Source: Nansenia antarctica
Taxonomy: Eukaryota; Chordata; Actinopteri; Argentiniformes; Microstomatidae
Length of the DNA stretch: 64,000 nucleotides
NCBI GenBank assembly: GCA_963989245.1
Contig: OZ022339.1
Location: forward strand, 21,500,063 to 21,564,062
Direction: 5' to 3'
In this document: positions 1 through 10,616 of the stretch, one piece after another
How the letters are laid out: the number at the start of each line of letters is the position of its first letter
Numbering within the stretch: the stretch's first letter is position 1
Position numbers and translations under genes: made by a program
The notes under the pieces: model-generated
The model's input: the letters and a program-made list of their open reading frames with translations, nothing else
The model's database searches: none
Told to the model about the DNA's origin: nothing

Positions 1-100
1 TACCCACAGGAGGTGAGAGGAAGGAGGGACACCCCCTATAGAGCCTCTCCTGTCATAACCCTGTCAGGAAGCATCCTCAGACCCTGTCTTTGCTCTTTAA

Positions 101-532
101 GCCTCCTACACACTGTGAGATTTTAGCGATCTTATACCTTTATTGCAAGCCACACTGCGACATTGAACTAATACTCTTGTGTATGACCATCAATTTGATG
201 CATGCACACTGTGTGACGAGCCACAAACTTGAATCGTAGGTTACGAGGGGGCGTCATCAGAATTCCATTCTGCATTTCTATTCGTTGGTTAGTTGACGTA
301 GGTCGTAACAGCATTCACATTGCGAGACGCTCATGGACGATCATCTAAAATGTCTGACACTGTCAGATATTTGTCGCAGGCTATCTTTGGTCGCAATACC
401 GTAACATCAGTCATCTTTGAACCAGACACACAGTACCACGTAGGACCACCGTTTTGGACCCATGACCACAGATATACACGACTGGTGATCTTTCGTCTGG
501 GACAGGCCAAAATGGCACAGTGTGTAGGAGGC
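101..532. mobile_element. MITE with 17-bp terminal inverted repeats
   Basis: The left end GCCTCCTACACACTGTG (101-117) is matched perfectly in reverse complement at 516-532. TTTA lies near both outer flanks (96-99 and 533-536), a possible target-site duplication. The interior has no long reading frame with recognisable protein similarity. This is a short non-autonomous DNA transposon in a tet3 intron; the superfamily is not resolved. Confidence 0.75.
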
Positions 533-734
533 TTTAGGAGTAATCAATACTAAAGAAGCTATATTCTTAAGTCATCATCACCGTACAGGTTTGGGGTCAC
601 CCAGACAATTTCGTGTTTTCCATGAAAACTCACACTTTTATTAATCAAATGAGTTGCAAAATGAATAGAAAATATAGTCAAGACATTGACATGGTTAGAA
701 ATAATGATTTTTATTTGAAATAATACTTTTTTCC

Positions 735-2805
735 TTTCAGATTCAGATTCAGATTCAGATAACGTTTATTGCCATTATGCATACACATATAGGAATTTGC
801 TTCGGCATTACAGTAAGTGCGTTTATACTTTTTTCACGTGTATACAAAAACAAATGCAAAAAACAGGACAACACAGGACAGACAACAGTGCATTGGATAG
901 TGCAACATATATAAAGTGCAGTGCAGAGTTTTTACAGTGAGTCCAGTGCATATTCAGTCCTGGGCAGACTTGGGGGCGGGGGGGAGGGGGAAGCCAGAAA
1001 CTGAGCCTGTGGCGGGCCTTCAGTGCCTTAGGCAGCCGCAACCTTCTTCCAGAGGGAAGCAGGGTGAGGAGGCCGTGGCCGGGGTGGAAGGGGTCGGCCA
1101 TGATCTTTCTTGCCCTCCTCAGAGCCCTGGTGTCATGCAAGGAGTTGAGGGAGGGCAAGGGACAGCCGATCACCCTCTCTGCTGAACGTAACACCCGCTG
1201 CAACTTGGCCTTGTCCTTGGTCGTTGCAGCAGGGAACCAGGTGATGATGGAGTGGGTGAGGATGGACATGATGGCAGTGTAAAACTGGACCATCATGGAC
1301 CTCGGCAGCCTGAATTTCCTCAGCTGCCGGAGGAAGAACATCCTCTTCTGGGCCTTCTTCGTGAGGGCCTCGGTGTTCCGCTCCCACTTGAGGTCCCGGG
1401 AGATGGTCATGCCTAGAAAGCGGCATGACTCCACGGAGGCCACCGGGGTACCTCCCAGCGTGATGGGAGGGGGCAGGGCTGCTTTCCTACGGAAGTCCAC
1501 CACCATCTCCACTGTTTTCAGAGCATTGAGCTCCAGATTGTTTAAGCTGCACCAGCTCTGCAGCCCCTCGATCTCACCCCTGTAGGCAGATTCGTCCCCC
1601 CCGGAGATGAGGCCCACCAGGGTGGTGTCGTCTGCAAACTTCAGGAGCTTGACCGAGGGGTGGCGGGAGACACAGCTGTTGGTGTATAGGGAGAATAGTG
1701 CTGGAGACAGGACGCAGCCCTGCGGGGAGCCCGTGCTGGTGGACCTGGAGCTGGAAATGCTCTTCCCCAGCTTCACCCGCTGAGACCTGTCAGTCAGGTA
1801 GTCCGTGATCCACCTGCAGGTGGAGTCCGGCACCTGCAGCAGGGATAGCTGGTGCTCCAGGATGTGTGGGAGGATCGTGTTGAAGGCCGAGCTGAAGTCC
1901 ACGAACAGGATCCTGGCGTAGTTGCCTGCAGTGTCTAGGTGTTCTAGTACGTAGTGCAGAGCCATGTTCACGGCGTCCTCCGTGGATCTATTGGCTCTGT
2001 ACGCGAACTGCAGGGGGTCCAGCACAGGATCCGTGATGAGCTTCAGGTAGGCCAGGACAAGGCGCTCCAGGACCTTCATGACGACAGAGGTCAGAGCGAC
2101 GGGTCTGTAGTCGTTGAGGCCTGTGACCTTGGCCTTCTTGGGGACGGGGATGATGGTTGATGCCTTGAAGCACGCTGGGACGTGACACAGCTCCAGCGAG
2201 GCGTTGAAGATGTGGGTAAACACCGGGGCCAGCTGGTCGGCGCAGTGCTTCAGGACAGAGGGAGAGACGGAATCCGGACCAGCTGCCTTCCGGGGATTCT
2301 GCCTCTTAAACAGTCTGTTTACCTCTCGCACTGTGACAGAGAGAGGGGGAGGGGAAAGGGGGGTGGGGGTGGGCGGGGCGGGTGAGGAGGGGGGAGGGAG
2401 GGGAGGAGCAGGGGGGAGGGTGGGGGTAGCAGGAGGGACATTGGCCCCCCTGGGGGACGGGGGTGGTGGTTGTAACCGGGGGGGGTGGAGGGAGAGGGCG
2501 GGGGTGGGCGGGAACCTCTCTTTCTCAAACTTACAGTAGAACTCGTTCAGCTCGTTAGCGAGAGGGAGGTTGTCGGACATCAGCGGGGACTTGGGTTTGT
2601 AGTTGGTGATGGTCTTTAGGCCTTTCCAGACGGAGGCGGGATCCCCCTCAGAGAGCTGTTGCTGCAGCTTCTCCGAAAAACGATGCTTCGCCTCTTTCAC
2701 CGCTTTGGCGAACCTGTACTTGGCCTGCTTGACCCGGTCCACGTCCCCACTGCGCCTAGCCACCTCCTTCTCTGACCTCAGACGCCTGAGTTGGGATGAA
2801 AATGA
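735..2805 (-). mobile_element. Rex1/Babar-like (CR1-clade) LINE, 5'-truncated
   Basis: A non-LTR retrotransposon inserted into the Tc1 element. On the minus strand the reverse transcriptase frame runs to about 823, followed by a short 3' tail ending in a (TCTGAA)n microsatellite at 739-760, as expected for target-primed insertion. The endonuclease part is missing, so the copy is 5'-truncated. The inner boundary near 2797-2805 is recognised because the Tc1 transposase sequence is interrupted there. Confidence 0.85.
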
Positions 2806-2823
2806 ATGCTCCCTTTGCAGCAA
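823..2823 (-). CDS. LINE reverse transcriptase ORF (fragment, uninterrupted)
   Basis: An open frame of 666 codons. It has the reverse transcriptase blocks in order: NDYRPVALTSVVMKVLER, DPLQFAYRANRSTEDAV, LFVDFSSAFNTILP, SPQGCVLSPALFSLYTN, the catalytic box KFADDTTLVGL, then NNLELNALKTVEMVVDFR and a C-terminal IGCPLPSL region. Residues 105-160 form a proline-rich linker. The frame starts with about 8 codons of Tc1 DNA (MLQREHSF), so the annotated Met is not the LINE's own start, and no apurinic endonuclease domain is present. The absence of stops over 2 kb suggests recent insertion. It cannot mobilise itself without the missing domain. Confidence 0.8.
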   Translation of the reverse strand: MLQREHSFSSQLRRLRSEKEVARRSGDVDRVKQAKYRFAKAVKEAKHRFSEKLQQQLSEGDPASVWKGLKTITNYKPKSPLMSDNLPLANELNEFYCKFEKERFPPTPALSLHPPRLQPPPPSPRGANVPPATPTLPPAPPLPPPSSPAPPTPTPLSPPPLSVTVREVNRLFKRQNPRKAAGPDSVSPSVLKHCADQLAPVFTHIFNASLELCHVPACFKASTIIPVPKKAKVTGLNDYRPVALTSVVMKVLERLVLAYLKLITDPVLDPLQFAYRANRSTEDAVNMALHYVLEHLDTAGNYARILFVDFSSAFNTILPHILEHQLSLLQVPDSTCRWITDYLTDRSQRVKLGKSISSSRSTSTGSPQGCVLSPALFSLYTNSCVSRHPSVKLLKFADDTTLVGLISGGDESAYRGEIEGLQSWCSLNNLELNALKTVEMVVDFRRKAALPPPITLGGTPVASVESCRFLGMTISRDLKWERNTEALTKKAQKRMFFLRQLRKFRLPRSMMVQFYTAIMSILTHSIITWFPAATTKDKAKLQRVLRSAERVIGCPLPSLNSLHDTRALRRARKIMADPFHPGHGLLTLLPSGRRLRLPKALKARHRLSFWLPPPPRPQVCPGLNMHWTHCKNSALHFIYVALSNALLSVLCCPVFCICFCIHVKKV

Positions 2824-3826
2824 TTACAGCATTGCAGACCTTTGGCATTCTAGCTGTTAATTTGTTGAGGTAATCTGAAGAAATTTCACCCCACGCTTCC
2901 TGAAGCACCTCCCACAAGTTGGATTGGCTTGATGGGCACTTCTTGCGTACCATACGGTCAAGCTGCTCCCACCACAGCTCAATGGGGTTGAGATCTGGTG
3001 ACTCCGCTGGCCACTCCATTACAGACAGAATACTAGCTGCCTGCTTCTTCCCTAAATAGTTCTTGCATAATTTGGAGGTGTGCTTTGGGTCATTGTCCTG
3101 TTGTAGGAGGAAATTGGCTCCAATCAAGCGCTGTCCACAGGGTATGGCATGGCGTTGCAAAATTGAGTGATAGCCTTCCTTATTCAAAATCCCTTTTACC
3201 CTGTACAAATCTCCCACGTTACCAGCACCAAAGCAGCCCCAGACCATCACATTCCCTCCACCATGCTTGACAGATGGCGTCAGGCACTCTTCCAGCATCT
3301 TTTCACTTGTTCTGCGTCTCACAAATGTTCTTCTGTGTGATCCAAACACCTCAAACTTCGATTTGTCTGTCCATAACACTTTTTTCCAATCTTCCTCTGT
3401 CCAATGTCTGAGTTCTTTTGCCCATATTAATCTTTTCCTTTTATTGGCCAGTGTCAGATATGGCTTTTTCTTTGTCACTCTGCCTAGAAGGCCAGCATCC
3501 CGGAGTCGCCTCTTCACTGTAGACGTTGACACTGGCGTTTTGCGGGTACCATTTAATGAAGCTGCCAGTTCAGGACCTGTGAGGTGTCTATTTCTCAAAC
3601 TAGAGACTCTAATGTACTTGTCTTCTTGCTCAGTTGTGCACCGGGGCCTCCCACTTCTCTTTCTACTCTGGTTAGAGCCTGTTTGTGCTGTTCTCTGAAG
3701 GGAGTAGTACACACCGTTGTAGGAAATGTTCAGTTTCTTGGCAATTTCTCACATGGAATAGCCTTCATTTCTAAGAACAAGAATAGACTGTCGAGTTTCA
3801 TATGAAAGTTCTCTTTTTCTGGCCAT
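2797..3826 (-). pseudogene. Tc1-like transposase with one nonsense codon
   Basis: Reading from the Met at 3826-3824, an N-terminal helix-turn-helix (start MARKRELSYETRQS) is followed by an in-frame TGA at 3751-3749, codon 26. The frame then stays open to the LINE junction. Catalytic residues are visible: D in VLWTDKSKFEVFG, D in LLQQDNDPKHTSK and E in SPDLNPIE. I count 38 residues between the second D and the E, instead of 34 in classic Tc1, which matches the DD38E (Intruder) family described from animals. The extra residues lie in the stretch around KKQAASILSVMEW. The C-terminus is replaced by LINE sequence. Confidence 0.85.
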
Positions 3827-4367
3827 TTTGAGAGTATAATCGAACCCACAAATGTGATGCTACAGATACTCAACTAGCTCAAAGGAAGGCCATTTGTATA
3901 GCTTCTCTAACCAGCAAAACCGTTTTTAGCTGTGCTAATGTAATTGCACAAGGGTTTTCAAGGTTTTTCTAATCATCATTAGCTTTTTAACGCGATTAGC
4001 AAACACAATGTACCATTAGAACACTGGAGTGACGGTTGCTGGAAATGGGCCTCTATACACCTATGTAGATATTCCATTAAAAAACAGATGTTTGCAGCTA
4101 GAATAGTCATTTTCCACATTAACAATGTATACAGTGTATTTCTGATTAATGTAATGTTATCTTCATTGAAAAAAACTGTGTTTTTCTTATAAAAATAAGA
4201 ACATTTCTAAGTGATCCCATACTTTTGAACGGTAGTGTACATGATAGGCCTTTAAAGGTAGACTGGGATATGACATCATGCCCATGAAAACAGAGCAACT
4301 TTCCAACCCACTCATTTCACTGCCTTTCAATATAAGATGGCAGAGCGCATGCACCAATCGCATTCAA

Positions 4368-5074
4368 TTCTCCCTATTAACACGCTTTATTCTCTCTGTT
4401 ATTAACACGCTCTATTCTCTCTGTTATTAACACGCTCTATTCTCTGTTAACACGCTCTATTCTCTCTGTTGTTAACACGCTCTATTCTCGCTGTTGTTAA
4501 CACGCTCTATTCTCTCTGTTGTTAACATGCTCTATTCTCTCTGTTGACACGCTCTATTCTCTCTGTTGACACGCTCTATTCTCTCTGTTATTAACACGCT
4601 CTATTCTCTCTGTTATTAACACGCTCTATTCTCTCTGTTATTAACACGCTCTATTCTCTCTGTTATTAACACGCTCTATTCTCGCTGTTAACACGCTCTA
4701 TTCTCGCTGTTGACACGCTCTATTCTCTCTGTTGTTAACACGCTCTATTCTCGCTGTTGTTAACACGCTCTATTCTCGCTGTTATTAACACGCTCTATTC
4801 TCTCTGTTATTAACACACTCTATTCTCTCTGTTATTAACACACTCTATTCTCTCTGTTATTAACACACTCTATTCTCTCTGTTATTAACACGCTCTATTC
4901 TCTCTGTTATTAACACGCTCTATTCTCTCTGTTATTAACACACTCTATTCTCTCTGTTATTAACACACTCTATTCTCTCTGTTATTAACACGCTCTATTC
5001 TCGCTGTTGACACGCTCTATTCTCGCTGTTAACACGCTCTATTCTCGCTGTTGACACGCTCTATTCTCTCTGTT
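4368..5074. repeat. 25-bp minisatellite
   Basis: About 28 tandem copies of a unit close to TTATTAACACGCTCTATTCT plus CTCTG. Variants include TTGTTAACAC, a shortened TTGACAC form, and a C to A change in the CGCTC box that recurs in neighbouring units. The clustered variants indicate expansion in blocks. It lies in the tet3 intron before the first visible exon. Confidence 0.95.
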
Positions 5075-5448
5075 GCATCTCCTATTGTGATAGTCTCTGA
5101 CAGCGTGGTTTTGCTGTCTTCACAAAAGTCAACACCTAGTACCGTCAGTGTTTATAGTGTTCTCAGATCTGAAGGAAGCTGATCATTCTCTTCAGATCTA
5201 GCTGTTTTAATATACACAGACAATTGTTTAGAGACCAAATATGTTTCAATGGAATGTTAAATAATAGCCCCCCTGTGGCCACAGGCGGTTATGACAGCCA
5301 AAGCCTGACAAAGGCCCACAGTGGTTAAAATGTCGCTGCATCATGACATTCTGCGAGCAGCGTCTCAACAGTGTGTGAGTGTGTTATTTATGGCTTCTCC
5401 TCATGTGTGGGTTTTCTTCCCTTAATCTGTGTTTGGGCTGTTCCTCAC

Positions 5449-5690
5449 TCTAGTAAGTAAGTAAGTCAAGTTTATTTATACAGCACCTATCACAGACCAG
5501 CGATCACAAAGTGCTTTACATAGGCTATAAAAACATAATTAAAGAGCAAAAGTAATAGCAGGTTAAAAGAAATAGGTAAACAAGTGAAAATAAAAGCAAG
5601 AAACAAATAACAAGTGTATAACAAATAATAACAAGACACAAAAAGACAGGCTTTTGGGGTTAGCCCCAAAGGACAGTCTTGAGCTGTTTT
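5449..5690 (-). repeat. LINE 3' tail fragment
   Basis: A (TAAG)n run at 5451-5466 is followed by AAGTTTATTTATACAGCAC and CACAAAGTGCTTTACA. This is the minus-strand 3' end seen in fish L2/CR1-type LINEs and in SINEs that borrow that tail. There is no coding sequence. It ends about 65 bases before a tet3 exon. Confidence 0.6.
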
Positions 5691-5754
5691 TTAAATGCTT
5701 CAACCGTAGCACTCTTTGATCCTATGATCTGTGTGTGTGTTTCCTGTCGGTCAG

Positions 5755-8700
5755 GAGGAGAAGCTGGAGAGCAACCTGCAGAACCTGGCTACAGACCTGG
5801 CCCCCGTGTACAAACAGCTGGCTCCCGAGGCCTTCCAAAACCAGGTGGGACCTCTCAGGTGCCCTTACCATCAGTCCACTTCTTATAGATCTAAGCGGGT
5901 TGGATAGGCTGTACTATTGTACCTAGTAGCCTTAGCTGTGTCCTCTGTTTAATCTATGTAAAGTGTACTTTTACACACACCCTTTATCATGGTACTCCCT
6001 CTCCTCACCCCCCCCTCCCCCCAGGTGGACCAGGAGCAGGCGGCCAGCGACTGCAGGCTGGGTCGTAAGGAGGGGCGTCCGTTCTCCGGGGTCACGGCGT
6101 GCGTGGACTTCTGTGCCCATGCTCACAAAGATACGCACAACATGAACAACGGCAGCACTGTGGTAAGCAGCAGCAGCAGCAGCAGCAGCTCACATGACCA
6201 CGGAGGAACAACTGGTGTTCTGCTGTGAGCCTGGGGCGGCTGTGGCGCAGGAGGTAGAGCTGCCGTCTAATGATCGCAAGGTTGGCAGATCGGCGGTTCG
6301 AGGAGCCCCGGCTGGCCACATGTCGAAGTGTCCTTGGGCAAGACACTGAACCCCAAATTGCTCCCAGTGAGCAGGGGCCGGCGCCTTGCATGGCAGCTTG
6401 TCGCCATTGGTGTGTGAATGTGTGTGTGATTGGGTGAATGAGAGGCCGTTGTAAAGCGCTTTGGATAAAGGCGCTATATAAGTGCAGTCCATTTACCATT
6501 TAGCCTCAACAGCCCCCTCACTTCCTCTAAAGACCCCCTTCCGTTGTCTCTCGGAAACTCATATCGAATATCGCCCTTTATTTTGTCCGTTTACCGTCTT
6601 TTTTTACCGTGGTGTGACGTGTCTGTCTCCTACAGGTTTGCACTTTAACCAAGGAGGACAACCGGGCCGTGCGGAACGTGCCGGAGGACGAGCAGCTCCA
6701 CGTCCTGCCCCTCTACAAGGTCTCGCAGAGGGACGAGTTTGGCCGGCCCGAGGGCCAGTGGGATAAGATCCAGACCGGGGCCCTGCAGGTCCTGTCAGCC
6801 TTCCCCAGAGAGGTGCGTTCTGAGCATGGTGGCCTGTGGTTCAGAGTAGTCGATGTGTGGTGCTGCAACACCAGGTTTGGTTTGGTAGGATTGATGCTTG
6901 GGGCCCACATACAGTGGACTGTGTTTACAGGTTAAAGGTGCAATCTTTAGAATGTGTTTCTAGTCAAAGGGGGCTGCCACTATACTTGTTTGCAAAGTGT
7001 ATTTATGTAAGTCATGAAGGTTTTACAATAAACAACCATAATCATAATACTATTGAAAGGAGTAGAAGCCGCAAACTCTAGTTCCAGATGCGAAACCGTT
7101 TTTGCAAACGTTCTACTCCTTAGTAGAGTAGTATTTTGTTCCGCTGCCAGCACCTCGTCCAAGTTTTCTGTGGTGTGCGTTCTCTTCCAATTACATAATC
7201 ATAATACCGTATTGACCCGAATATAAGACAGGGTTTTTTTCACGGAAAAAAGTCTGGAAAAGTTGCATCATCTTATATTCGCGCCCTAGACTTTTACACG
7301 TCAATATTAATTCACAACAACGTATGGCGCCAAAAGACTGTTCCCCACGCGAGCCACCGTGTTTCTCCCTCTCACAAACACCCCAGTGACGGGTGCCTGG
7401 AGAGATGGAGACACAGTCACACACACACCCGCGGAGCGACACCGCAGAGACACACTCGGACCAGCTCGAAAAAGTAGCTCAAGTTAACAAACAACAGAGG
7501 AAAAGCTACGATGCCAATTTTAAGACCATGGTGATCAATGAAGCAGAGGCATCAAACAACTGTCGAGGAGCCAAGAAATATGATATTACAGAGTGTAATG
7601 TTAGAAGTTGACGAGCCCAAAAAGATCGGCTTAAGAATGGTAACAGTCAGAGAAAAGCGTATCGCCGTCCGTAAAGCGGCCTCTTCCAGGTGATTGACAG
7701 GAGGGTGTGTGAATACGTGACTGAAAAAACTAACGATTGTATGCCCATACCCCAAGATGATAAAAATAACCTACATTGTTTCATTCAATGTGAATACAAA
7801 TCAAATTATTTTCTTTATTTGGTCAATAACAATATTTTTTTTTTTTGTAATTATTGAAAAAGGGTCTTATAATCAGGGTCGTCTTATATTCGGGTCAATA
7901 CGGTATTATCGTTCTGATTATTAGGTGCGTCTGCTGGCCGAGCCGGTCAAGTCAGCCCGTAAGAGGAAGCAGGAGGCGCGGGAGAAGGCCCAGGCTGAGA
8001 AACAAGACAAGAAGTTGGCACAGCCCCCCCTCACCCCGGGGAAGGTGAAGAGCGAGCCCCCCAATAAAGGTCAGGACCTCTGGTTGGATGGTTGGTTGGT
8101 TGGATGGTTGGTTGGTTGGTTGGTTGGATGGTTGGTTGGTTGTTGGTAGGTTCTTGGTTGGTAGGTTCTTGGTTGGATGGTTGGATGGTTGGTTGGTTGG
8201 TTGACGGTTGGTTAGTTGACGGGTTGGCTGGTTGGATGGTTGGTTAGTTGGTTTTTGGTTGGTTGAATGGTTGGTTGGTTGGTTGGTTGACGGGTTGGTT
8301 GATGGGTTGGTTGGTTAGTTGGTTGGTTGGTTGGTTGAATGGTTGGTTGGTTGACGGGTTGGTTGGTTGGTTGGTTGATTGGTTGGTTCGTTGATTGGAT
8401 GGTTGGTTGGTTGGTTGGATGGTTGGTTGGATGGTTGGTTGGTGGGTTGGATGGTTGGTTGGTTAGTTGGTTGGATGGTTGGTTGGTTGACGGGTTGGTT
8501 GGTTGGTTGGTTGGATGGGTGGGTTGGTTGGTTGGTTGGATGGATGGTTGGTTGGTTGGTTGGATGGTTGGTTTCTTGGTTGGATGGTTGTTTGGTTGGA
8601 TGGTTGGATGGTTGGTTGGATGGTTGGTTTCTTGGTTGGATGGTTGTTTGGTTGGATGGTTGGATGGTTGGTTGACAAGTTGATTGGTTGGTTAGTTGGT

Positions 8701-10557
8701 TGGTTCGATGGTTGGTTGGTTGGTTGACGGGTTGGTTGGTTGGTTGTTTGGTTGTTTGGTTGGTTGGATGGTTGTTTGGTTGGATGGTTGGTTGGTTGGA
8801 TGGATGGTTGGTTGGTTGGTTGGCTGGTTAGTTGACGGGTTGGTTGGTTGGATGGTTGGTTGGTTGGTTAGTTGACGGGTTGGTTGACGGGTTGGTTGGA
8901 TGGTTGGTTGGTTGATGGGTTGGTTGGTTGGTTGGATGGTTGGTTGGTTGGTTGACAAGTTGATTGGTTGGTTAGTTGGTTGGTTCGATGGTTGGTTGGT
9001 TGGTTGGTTGGTTGACGGGTTGGTTGGTTGGTTGTTTGGTTGTTTGGTTGGTTGGATGGTTGTTTGGTTGGATGGTTGGTTGGTTGGATGGATGGTTGGT
9101 TGGTTGGTTGGCTGGTTGGTTGGATGGTTGGTTGGTTGGTTGGTTGACGGGTTGGTTGGTTGGTTGGTTGGATGGATGGATGGTTGGTTGGTTGGTTGAC
9201 GGGTTGGTTGGTTGGTTGGTTGTATGGATGGATGGTTGGTTGGTTGGTTGGATGGTTGGTTGGTTGGCCGAGTGAATGGTTTATTGATTCATTGGTTAAT
9301 CTTAAAAAATCAATCAATTTGTTCTCAATGACTTCCCTGGCTCACTAATGGCAAAATAAGGTTATGTCTCCTGTCTATATTCACACTGTAAGCAAATACT
9401 TGAGGGAATTGTTCTGTTCTCTCCTCACAGGTTTCAAAAGCACTTCTGCGGAGCAGTCCCCCTCATTTAAGACAGAGCCTCAGACGTACTACAGCCCTTA
9501 CATAGCCTACATACCCAACCCTAACTCACCCAGCACTTACAACCAGAGCACAAACATCTACCCCGCTACACCTGGAGGTCTCACCCCCCGGAGGGAGGGC
9601 CTCTCCCCCCACCGGCCCAGCCAGCCTGCCCCCCAGTACACTTATACGGGGCTACCTGGGGCCCAGACTAACGGTTCCCATCTCAGTTATAAGACCATCA
9701 GTATGAACGGTTACTCCCCAGGTGACCAGGTGTTCCAGCAGCTCACAGACCCTTTGGAATGTACGCCCCCCGAAGGGCTCCGTGGCGACCCTCGTACGTT
9801 TAAAACGGAGCCCAGCGAGGTGCACTGCTCCCCTCTACTCAGACCCTCCCCCGGTGAAAGTACTCCCACGGCCGCCTCCTTCTCCCCTCAGCCTCCCTCC
9901 GAGGGGCTCCACAGCAGACTCAACGGAGGACTCAACAGGAGAGCGGAGGAGGCAGTGGGGGTAGGTGTCAGGGGTCACAGCGTCCTGCCTCCTAGCCCCC
10001 TCCCCCCACAAATGCCCCCTCCAGACGAAGTGAAGCAGGAGGAGGTATGGTCGGACAGTGAGCACAACTTCCTGGATAATGACATTGGGGGTGTGGCGGT
10101 GGCGCCGTCTCATGGCTCTATCCTGATCGAGTGCGCCCGGCGGGAGCTGCACGCCACCACTCCCATTCTCAGACCCAACCGCAGCCACCCCACCCGCATC
10201 TCTCTGGTCTTCTACCAGCACAAGTCCCTGAACGAGCCCGGCCACGGGCTGGCCATGTGGGAGGCGAAGATGGCCAAGCGGGACCGGGAGAGGGAGGAGG
10301 AGGCTGAGAGGGTGGCCATGGGGCTCGGGCCTGCTGAGGCAGGACTGGAGGGGAGTCCAGCCAAGGGGAAGGGGAAGAGGGGTAAAGGGGCCGGGAGCAT
10401 GGAGCCGGAGGAAGAGGAGGAGGAGATCCATGAGGAGAACAAGAAAGTGCTGAAGGTTCCTACCCGTCAGGCGGTGACCGTCACACGGGATGGGCTCATC
10501 ACTGCGTCCCCTTACGCTCTCACCCAAGTCACAGGTCCCTACAACCGCTGGACCTGA
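5755..10557 (+). CDS. tet3: Tet3 methylcytosine dioxygenase, 3' five exons (5' end outside window)
   Basis: TET3 oxidises 5-methylcytosine in DNA to 5-hydroxymethyl-, formyl- and carboxylcytosine, using Fe(II) and 2-oxoglutarate in the nucleus. Coding exons: 5755-5844, 6025-6162, 6636-6812, 7925-8069, 9431-10557. All join in frame and give 558 residues. The first visible exon is the KLESNLQNLAT...LAPEAFQNQ segment, so the Cys-rich domain and start are upstream. The iron ligands HxD are in FCAHAHKDTHNMNNGSTVV. After a long low-complexity insert, the last exon restores the dioxygenase fold with ECARRELHATTP (third iron His) and SHPTRISLVFYQHK (Arg for 2-oxoglutarate). The linker AFPREVRLLAEPVKS, the acidic WSDSEHNFLDNDIGGVAVAP and the C-terminus VPTRQA...TGPYNRW point to TET3 rather than TET1 or TET2. 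The TGA stop is at 10555-10557. Introns hold a SINE, a pogo-like element and a minisatellite. Confidence 0.95.
6232..6502 (+). mobile_element. tRNA-derived SINE
   Basis: The head resembles a tRNA promoter: box A-like GGCTGTGGCGCAGGAGGTAG at about 6238-6257 and a box B-like GGCGGTTCGAGGAGC near 6292-6306. The body is the common teleost sequence with CTTGGGCAAGACACTGAACC. The 3' part TTGTAAAGCGCTTTGG and GGCGCTATATAAGTGCAG resembles an L2-type LINE tail. It lies in the tet3 intron between exons 6025-6162 and 6636-6812. It is not a functional tRNA gene. Confidence 0.85.
7207..7903 (+). mobile_element. pogo/Tigger-like DNA transposon, decayed
   Basis: Perfect terminal inverted repeats CCGTATTGACCCGAATATAA at the left and its reverse complement at the right, flanked by TA on both sides (7205-7206, 7904-7905). 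The interior encodes a helix-turn-helix start, QRKSYDANFKTMVINEAEAS then KKYDITECNVRS (about 7485-7610), typical of pogo-family transposases. It is followed by a stop and then decayed frames that still read DRRVCEYVTEKTND near 7695-7735. The DDE domain is absent, so the copy is non-autonomous. Confidence 0.85.
8083..9272. repeat. TTGG-rich minisatellite (about 1.2 kb)
   Basis: A nearly continuous array of TTGGTTGGATGG-like units with interspersed GACGGG, TTGTTTGG and GATTGG variants. A larger period is visible: blocks containing TTGACAAGTTGATTGGTTGG recur at 8671 and 8951. It fills most of the last tet3 intron (8070-9430). Open frames in several registers on both strands, predicting W-L-V-G or N-Q-P-T repeats, are artefacts of repeat units that lack stops. 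Confidence 0.95.
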
Positions 10558-10579
10558 GCTGACACTCCCCCTCACTCAG

Positions 10580-10615
<36 letters not shown>

Positions 10616-10616
<1 letters not shown>

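Larger units (their letters stand above)
583..4239 (-). mobile_element. Tc1-like element of DD38E type, split by a LINE
   Basis: The right end (about 4195-4239) has the teleost Tc1 terminus, reading TACACTACCGTTCAAAAGT on the minus strand and ending in TA. The left end (about 583-735) carries the matching subterminal block starting GGTTTGGGGTCAC. The transposase lies between them on the minus strand. A Rex1-like LINE (about 735-2805) is inserted near the transposase C-terminus, so the two parts of the Tc1 element are 2 kb apart. It lies in the tet3 intron upstream of the first visible exon. Family assignment is from remembered sequence, not a search. Confidence 0.85.

Noticed and set aside
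1..30. CCCACAG followed by GAG and GTGAGAGG at the left edge as a tet3 micro-exon
   Set aside because: It would give a three-base exon; the preceding tet3 segment should encode conserved residues that are not present here.
916..2539. Several plus-strand frames opposite the Rex1 LINE
   Set aside because: Shadows of the GC-rich reverse transcriptase frame on the minus strand.
4368..5074. CRISPR-like array
   Set aside because: Units are contiguous tandem repeats without unique spacers, in a vertebrate genome.
6232..6330. tRNA gene from box A and box B motifs
   Set aside because: The cloverleaf is not intact and the sequence continues into a SINE body and tail.
8339..9348. Long open frames with Trp-Leu-Val-Gly or Asn-Gln-Pro-Thr repeats on both strands
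   Set aside because: They follow from a stop-free TTGG repeat unit, appear in several frames at once, and lie inside a tet3 intron.
9835..10575. 246-codon frame antisense to the last tet3 exon
   Set aside because: A shadow of the GC-rich coding exon; no homology and wholly overlapped by a clearly conserved sense frame.
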